Shown piece after piece: positions 58,701 to 64,000 of a stretch of 64,000 nt of DNA. A program made the translations under genes and the position numbers. The stretch covers positions 496,001 through 560,000 of the forward strand of contig JADJWC010000003.1 in the NCBI GenBank assembly GCA_016716565.1. Direction: 5' to 3'. The notes below the pieces were generated by a model. That model ran no database searches. It worked only from the letters and a program-made list of their open reading frames with translations, and had not been told where the DNA came from. The stretch comes from a bacterium (GTDB lineage Bacteria > Bacteroidota > Ignavibacteria > Ignavibacteriales > Ignavibacteriaceae). Every line of letters starts with the position of its first letter. Position 1 is the stretch's first letter.

Positions 58701-60729
58701 GATTTATAATACTCGTAACGGTTTATGGATAAGAGGAACGTCTTCAGATCAAATGATTAATTTATTGGTAGCAGGAAATATTTTTGGAGCAGATCTTGTA
58801 AGTGAATCGATAACTGAATATGGAATGTATATTGGTTATGCAGATGCACCACAAGTTTTAAGCAATGAAGTATATAACATGTATTTTGATGTCAGCAAAT
58901 GGGCGATATATTTTACCCAAAACGTTAACAATGCATTTGTAAGTAAAAACAAAATACATTCAATCAAGCAGCCGGGAACGACGGGATATAATTCCTTGGG
59001 AATCTACTTTGCATCTGCTACGAATTGCTACGATAACCAGATTGTTAATAATATGATTTATGATCTGAGTACTTACGGAAATACAAATATGTACCTCGTT
59101 GGAATACGAATTGCAGGTGGTTCCGGATATAAAGTGTACTACAATTCAGTTAGTATTTCAGATTCAATTGGAAATCCTGCTGGCGGGTTGGTTTCATCAT
59201 GTCTTTATTTATCTGTTGCTGCAACAAACATAGATATCAGAAATAATATTTTCTCTAATACAAGGTTAGGTGGGACTTCACCGAAGAACTATGCAGTATT
59301 TTCTCCAAACACGACAACATTTCAGTTCATTGATTATAATGACTACTGGACTACTGGTGGTGTAATTGGATATTTTGGTGCTGATGTTGCAACATTGACT
59401 GATTGGAGAACCATAACTGGTCAGGATGTTAATAGTATTTCTGAAGATCCACATTACCTAAGCGAAACTGATCTGCATATTAATCCTTCATTCAGCACTG
59501 TTTGTGATATTGGTGTTCCAATCGCCGCAATAACAACTGATATTGACGGAGATTTAAGAAGTGAAACCACACCTGATATCGGTGCAGACGAATACGACTG
59601 TGGGACTAATACTTTTCAATTATCCGTTGACTTACTCAACGGCTGGAATATGGTATCGATACCTGGACTACATCCGGTAGATCAGAATGTAGGTACGTGG
59701 TGGGCATATAGAGTAGCAGGCTCACAGGTATTCAAGTATCAAGGTGGATATACACAAGTAACCACAGCCACCCCGGGAGAGGGATACTGGATGAAACAAG
59801 ATGGAGCCAGAGTATATAACACAGGAGACGAATGGCCATCAGGCGGAATACAGATAGTACCACACGCACCACTAGCAGGAGCCTCAGGCTGGAATATGAT
59901 AGGTGGATATGAGCTAAGTGTAACAGCAGCCAACGTAACCACAGTTCCAGGTGGACTGCAGAGTGGTCCAATCTTCAAGTATTCAGGCGGATACACCGCA
60001 GCTACGACAATAGATCCTGGATTTGGCTACTGGATAAAGTTGACAGGCGCGGGACAGATAATCATACCGGAGACGATGGCAAAGAAAAGCAGACCAGTAG
60101 AATACTTTGCAGAGGATTGGGGAAGAATAATACTGACAGATGCAGCAGGAGTAAGCTACACACTGTATGCAGTAAAGGGAGAAGTAGACCTAAGTCAGTA
60201 TGAACTACCACCAGCACCACCGGCAGGGATGTATGATTTCAGGTTCACGAGTGGAAGGATAGCAGAAGACATCAACAGTGCAGTGCAGACGATAGAGATG
60301 AGCGGAGTAGTATATCCATTGACAGTAAAGGTAGAAGGAATGGATATCAGGTTGATGGATGAAAGCGGAAAGATGTTGAACACAAATCTGAAATCAGGTG
60401 AAGATGTAGTGATCAGTGATGCAACGATACAGAAGTTGAAGGTAAGCGGAGAGTTGCTGCCGACAGTATATGCATTGGAGCAGAACTATCCGAATCCATT
60501 CAACCCAAGCACAGTGATAGAGTTCTCATTGCCGGAAGATGTGGCAAATGTGAAGTTATCGATCTATAATGCATTGGGAGAAAAGGTAGCAGAACTGGTT
60601 AACACATCACTGCAGGCTGGCAGATATCAATACCAGTGGAATGCAAGAGATGTAGCAACCGGAATGTATATCTATGAATTGAGAACAGATAAGTTTAATT
60701 CAGTTAAGAAAATGATGTTTTTGAAATAA
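55702..60729 (+). CDS. Large T9SS-secreted right-handed beta-helix protein
   Basis: About 1675 residues. The frame is open from 55690, but the ATG at 55702 is preferred because GGAG sits just before it. Signal: FALVFFITLFMIQGNSLAQ. The body is two blocks of parallel beta-helix repeats, seen as recurring NIYNNTIEN / IYGNKIFDN / NNIFSNTR turns, each starting with an IPGDYATFAAAVADLN-type cap and ending in a DADIDGELRDATTPDVGADE-type closure. An Ig-like stretch separates them. The C-terminal 372 residues are nearly identical to those of the gene at 41193. Such helices in relatives bind or cleave polysaccharides, but no catalytic residues stand out. Confidence 0.85.
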   Translation: MRYWLVKQFALVFFITLFMIQGNSLAQLTGIKTIPGDYATFAAAVADLNTQGVGTGGVTFNVSAGFIDTLPSSTAGLITATGTQSNPIIFQKSGAGTNPTIVAWTGIGTLDGIIVIAGGDYITFDGINVSEDAANPDNISRMEWGYALLKKNATAPVDGCYFVTIKNSTITLNKANTSTWGIYAANHTPSSSTGLTLSDTLDVMSYCKFDNNTIDSYNGIRIISATTPPYYGNKNEIGVNAGNFILAYGNGSATAYGMNIEYQNNLKIAHNSVNGGGASQTGVLYGIRTGSGTNSNVDIYLNSVTVTQSGTSLIYAITNSMGSSGENNRVNIYNNTIENCLYAGSSINSFWMIYNLASAATVNIYGNRCRNNTKAAGTGPMHCIYFNPTTDSTEYLNIYNNEIYNNSSGGAINGIHITGGRNNYIYGNKIFDNRTISSSGSVASGILIPSGPLNTFIYNNFISDIKASNSSDVNAVRGINITSTTAGSNIGLYHNTIFLNASGGTNFGSSGIYHTNSTTSTTAALDMRNNIVVNLSTASGTGKTAAFRRSAANVNLNNYSNLSNNNCFYAGTPSASNVIFYDGTNFDQTLDEFKLRVAPRETSSFTENVPFENSTTPPYDLHVKTTVATQTESGGTPVTNPITVNADIDGELRDATTPDVGADEFIGIGNDITAPSIIYTVLDPTTSTSNRTLSNVTITDQSGINVTPGTAPRIYFRRLSDNNTFVDNTSGTNGWKYVETSNTSSPFEFLINYALLFGGTGVQMGDIIQYFVIAQDNASPVNVGINKGDFNTPPTSVNLTPAAFPITGDINSYYIIALLNGTVTVGTGGDYPSLTGQYGLFNTFNDNIVTGNVVAEIISDLSETGEYSLNQWVEQGAGNYTLIIQPNSTVNRTISGTYKGGLFRLTGADRVSIDGRFNGSGNYLTFVNNKDTNNTATFQLISLGAGLGCSDITIRNCNIKAGINNVANVFAIFGGSSTGSLSTGNAGGADFDNISIIENKIYNTRNGLWIRGTSSDQMINLLVAGNIFGADLVSESITEYGMYIGYADAPQVLSNEVYNMYFDVSKWAIYFTQNVNNAFVSKNKIHSIKQPGTTGYNSLGIYFASATNCYDNQIVNNMIYDLSTYGNTNMYLVGIRIAGGSGYKVYYNSVSISDSIGNPAGGLVSSCLYLSVAATNIDIRNNIFSNTRLGGTSPKNYAVFSPNTTTFQFIDYNDYWTTGGVIGYFGADVATLTDWRTITGQDVNSISEDPHYLSETDLHINPSFSTVCDIGVPIAAITTDIDGDLRSETTPDIGADEYDCGTNTFQLSVDLLNGWNMVSIPGLHPVDQNVGTWWAYRVAGSQVFKYQGGYTQVTTATPGEGYWMKQDGARVYNTGDEWPSGGIQIVPHAPLAGASGWNMIGGYELSVTAANVTTVPGGLQSGPIFKYSGGYTAATTIDPGFGYWIKLTGAGQIIIPETMAKKSRPVEYFAEDWGRIILTDAAGVSYTLYAVKGEVDLSQYELPPAPPAGMYDFRFTSGRIAEDINSAVQTIEMSGVVYPLTVKVEGMDIRLMDESGKMLNTNLKSGEDVVISDATIQKLKVSGELLPTVYALEQNYPNPFNPSTVIEFSLPEDVANVKLSIYNALGEKVAELVNTSLQAGRYQYQWNARDVATGMYIYELRTDKFNSVKKMMFLK
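59610..60729 (+). repeat. 1.1-kb direct repeat, copy B
   Basis: Nearly identical to 46622-47739 over GWNM, PPxPPxGxFDxR and sorting-tail modules. The copies lie in the same orientation about 13 kb apart. Substitutions cluster in the last 180 nt. Confidence 0.9.
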
Positions 60730-60897
60730 ATCAATACTTAAGTAACATTGACGAAAATTAGGCGATAGATTTAACAGATGAATAAAAGGAAGAAATTTGA
60801 TTAAAGTGATCATAAAATTAATTCAAGGAGATTTTACTACTTACTGTGGAGGGGACAACTAATTAATTAATTTCATTCAATTATTAAGAGAGGTGTT

Positions 60898-63800
60898 ATG
60901 AAATCGAATAATTTCAGAATCGTATTGCTTGGCTTCATAATAACACTGTCTATAGCCACGCAGTATTCGTTTGCACAGGGTTTATCCGGTTCGTATACTA
61001 TTCCGGGAAGCCCGTTTGCAACGATTAAACAGGCAGTTGATTCATTAAATCTGGTCGGTGTGGGAACGGGCGGTGTAACATTTAATGTTACTGCCGGACA
61101 TACAGAAAGCGTAACAGCACCGATAACAATTACTGTCACAGGAACAGGCGGTAATACTATCACTTTTCAAAAGAGTGGCGGTGGAACTAATCCATTAGTC
61201 ACAAGAACTGATGCAGGATCTCTTTCAACTACAGCACCCGGAGCCCAGGGTGATGCAGTGATCAGGTTAGAAGGAACTGATTATATCACATTTGATAGAA
61301 TTGATTTAACAGCCACGGACGAAGGCATCGAGTATGGATATTTTACTAATAAACCCGATGGTACAAATGGCTGCCAGTTTGTATCAATATTGAATGCTTC
61401 AGTTACATTGAACAAAGGTGCTCGTGATGAAGTAATCGGTATTTGCATAAGCAATGGACCTACCTCCGTATCATCTGCAACAGGTGTTGTTGTTTCTACC
61501 TCAAGTGGTATGAATGATAACATCCTAATTGCGGGTTGCACAATTGATAATGCTGCGACCTCTATTTATCAGAGAGGCGCTACAGCAATGTATGATGGTG
61601 TAATTACCATCGGACAATCAGGTGGCGGTAATGTATGTACAAACCTTGGCTCACCCTCAACCTCATATGGTTTCTACTCAATTTATGCCAATGATATCCA
61701 GGTTGCATATAATAGTTTTTCAGGTGCTGGTACATCAACATTGTATGGAACATTGGTGTCATCAAGTACAGATGCTAATGTTGATATTTTTGAGAATACG
61801 ATTACACTGACGAATACTAGTACTTCCTCTTCAACTTATGGTATTAGTAATAGTTCTGGCAGCACTGGTGTGGGCAATACAGTAAATATATATAACAATA
61901 CTATTGAGAATTTTAACGTTACATCAACAGGATCTGTCTATGGTGTATATAATAGTGCAAGTGCGGAAACTGTAAATATGTACGGTAATATTGTTAGGAA
62001 TAATACAAAGACAATCGCAGGAACCGGGACACTATCCACATATTGGGTATATAACAGTAGTACTGCAGCGAATGGTTTTGCAAATGTATATGATAATCAA
62101 ATATATGGCAATACAAATTCTGGCGGGACAGGTGATGTATATTGCCTATATAGTAGTGAAGTTGCTACGACGACAAAGATGGTTTATGGCAATTCAGTTT
62201 ATGATAATACTGGCCCTGATAATATATATGGTATTTATAGCACAGATGCTGCAGTTGGTCATATATATCAGAATAATATTTATGATCTTACTTCCAGTAC
62301 TACTACGACAACTACATCAATGGTTGCAGGTCTTCAAATAAGTACGGGAACAGATATATATGTTTACAATAATTTCATTTCTGATTTAAAAGCACCAGCA
62401 TCTGCTTCAACTGATGCTATAAGAGGTATTTATCTTTCCAGTGCTTCAGCAACCGGAACCCGGAATTTATATTATAATACCGTTTACCTAGATGCATCTT
62501 CATCAGGTGCAAATTTCGGATCGTCTGGTCTCTACCATACTTACAGCGCAACCGCTACTTATTCCACACTTGATATCAGAAATAATGTGATAGTAAATAA
62601 TTCTACTCCCACGGGAACCGGATTGACTGTTGCGTTCAGAAGAAGCAGTGCAACAAGTCTTGCAAATTACAACACAATCTCTAACAATAATAATTTTTAT
62701 GCAGGGACACCAAGTGCCAGCAACCTTCTTTTTTCTGATGGTACAAATAATCTTCAGCTGATCTCCGAAGTTCAGGCACATTTAACACCGGGAGAATCAG
62801 CTTCTGTTTCCGGTAATCCACCATTTATAAATGTTGGTTCAGCTCCGTATGATTTACATATCAGTACAACAACACCAACGCAGCTTGAGAGCGGTGGAAC
62901 TCCAATCACCACACCTATTGCTGTTAATGATGATTATGATGGTGATACCCGTAATGCAACAACACCGGATATTGGTGCTGATGAATTCGTAGGAATTGGT
63001 GCAGATTTAACTCCACCTAATATAACATATACTCTGCTTCCAAATGTAAATTACACTTCGACTTCTGTTAGCTTAACGGCAACTATTACAGATGCAAGTG
63101 GTATTGCAGGTGGATCAAATTCCCCGAGATTCTATCTTAAAAAAATTAACGATCTATCTTATGTTTTTGATAATGCGCCAACTATTTCCGGTGACGATTA
63201 CACATTTACGATTAATTATTCTGCTATTGGTGGTATTGCACAGGGAGATACAATCGTTTATTATGTTGCTGCACAAGATGTAAATGGAAATGTTATAACA
63301 AATCCTTTTGGAGGCTCAGGTTCAAATCCTCCGGGCACAACTCCACCATCAACACCAAATTTCTACCTTATTACTGATCTGCCTCTCAGTGGAACTTATA
63401 CGGTCGGATTAGCTGAGTTCATTCAAAAGACAGGCAAACAGGTCTACTTTGAAACTCGTACTCGAACTGTAACAAAGGATATTAATGGTCCTGATGCAAT
63501 GCAGGATATAAATGCAGTTAAAGAAGATCAGACAGAGAGCAAAATTGAACTTTTAAATCCTGACAGATCTCCCCAATTTGTAACAGTAACAGAGACATAC
63601 AAAGAACTGATGGAAAATGGTAAACCATTCGATCGAAGATTTTATCAGGAAAGCACAGATGGGATATATCCTACGCTAACTGAAGCTATTAATGATCTTA
63701 ACTTGAGAGGTGTTTCAGGTCCGGTTACATTTTCGTTGGTCGATTCTTACTATCCGAACGAAACTTTCAGCACTGCATTTTTGGGGTGGGGCTAGTAATA

Positions 63801-64000
63801 ATGTTGCAAAGAATTTGGTATTGGAAAGTGAAAATTCAAGTTCATCTTCAGGTACCGTAGTATTTAATGCTGGAATGAATGATAACAACTATCTTGGAAA
63901 TTGTACTATTAAAAACAGCGATACTGTTGCTACCAGACCCGGTGTTGGAGTCTATTTCTTTAGCACTTTTACAGGTACAGGAAATAGTATTGTTGGATGT
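60898..64000 (+). CDS. Beta-helix surface protein, paralogue of the gene at 55702, frameshifted, 3' end outside window
   Basis: At least 1030 residues are visible. The signal is VLLGFIITLSIATQYSFAQ. It opens with the same cap (IPGSPFATIKQAVDSLNLVGVGTGGVTFNV) and beta-helix turns (NIYNNTIENF, MYGNIVRNNTK) as the upstream gene, followed by the same closure (DDYDGDTRNATTPDIGADE) and an Ig-like region. The frame ends at a false TAG (63793-63795); removing one G near 63783-63791 gives LGGASNNVAKNLVLESEN, which continues to the window edge as a second helix block. The break is probably a sequence error. A sorting tail is expected beyond the window. GAGAGG precedes the ATG. Confidence 0.83.

Noticed and set aside
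46622..60729. The 1.1-kb repeat as an insertion sequence
   Set aside because: No transposase, no terminal inverted repeats and no target duplication are seen; both copies are in-frame C-terminal parts of proteins.

Overview
The window is AT-rich bacterial chromosome, most likely from a member of the Ignavibacteria or a close relative in the Bacteroidota/Chlorobi assemblage. The main reason is that several predicted secreted proteins end in the long form of the type IX secretion (T9SS) sorting domain, with the signature NYPNPFNPST and a final KKM-x-LLK, a spelling typical of Ignavibacteria. Other support comes from a PorV/PorQ-like outer-membrane protein, a DUF4835 (PorD-type) protein, bacterial sphingolipid genes, and a mixed use of Shine-Dalgarno and SD-less starts. 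This taxonomic call is inference; no 16S rRNA lies in the window.

Layout. 1-5039 (+): the 3' end of guaB, a glycosyltransferase, purD, and a DnaE-like polymerase cut short after its palm domain. 5050-6521 (-): a MauE/DoxX membrane protein, a membrane-anchored rhodanese, tRNA-Leu(CAA), and a tiny GIY-YIG gene followed by palindromes and a partial copy of the same tRNA. 6916-7361 (+): two small unknown genes. 7431-13043 (-): glnS, gltX and a large multi-receiver sensor protein interrupted by a stop codon. 13247-17148: HhH/barrel protein, PorV/Q-like protein and PorD-like protein. 17464-18603: a secreted S1/P1-type nuclease. 18734-23402 (-): the xanthine dehydrogenase operon xdhA-xdhB-xdhC. 23805-25794: a redoxin and an outer-membrane barrel. 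26022-29511: a three-gene ceramide synthesis locus (acyltransferase, serine palmitoyltransferase, reductase). 29508-40389: a cytochrome c-like lipoprotein, tRNA-Ala(GGC), a MATE transporter, a SpoIID-like protein, Maf, a UPF0104 flippase-like protein, YtxH/DUF948 envelope proteins, an EF-G paralogue, a HIT hydrolase, an MORN-like lipoprotein, DUF72 and a tRNA with anticodon CAT. 41193-64000 (+): about 23 kb of six consecutive large secreted proteins built from choice-of-anchor, beta-helix and Fn3-like modules; the five complete ones carry T9SS tails and the last runs off the window.

How the genes relate. The purine genes guaB and purD, and xanthine dehydrogenase elsewhere, touch opposite sides of purine metabolism. 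gltX and glnS together charge tRNA-Glu and tRNA-Gln. The T9SS-related membrane proteins at 13-17 kb plausibly belong to the machinery that exports the large cargo proteins at 41-64 kb, although no core T9SS gene (porK/L/M/N, sprA) is in the window.

The most notable observations are these: a GIY-YIG/palindrome element that appears to have entered tRNA-Leu and left a split copy of the tRNA 5' end; a sensor kinase whose phosphorylatable histidine is replaced by proline; a half-length DNA polymerase III alpha protein; a compact ceramide locus; a 1.1-kb nearly identical segment shared by two cargo genes; and a repeated PPxPPxGxF(D/E)xRF module in the cargo proteins. Ten single-base indels and one nonsense codon interrupt eight otherwise well-conserved genes, so many of the breaks may be sequence errors rather than biology.
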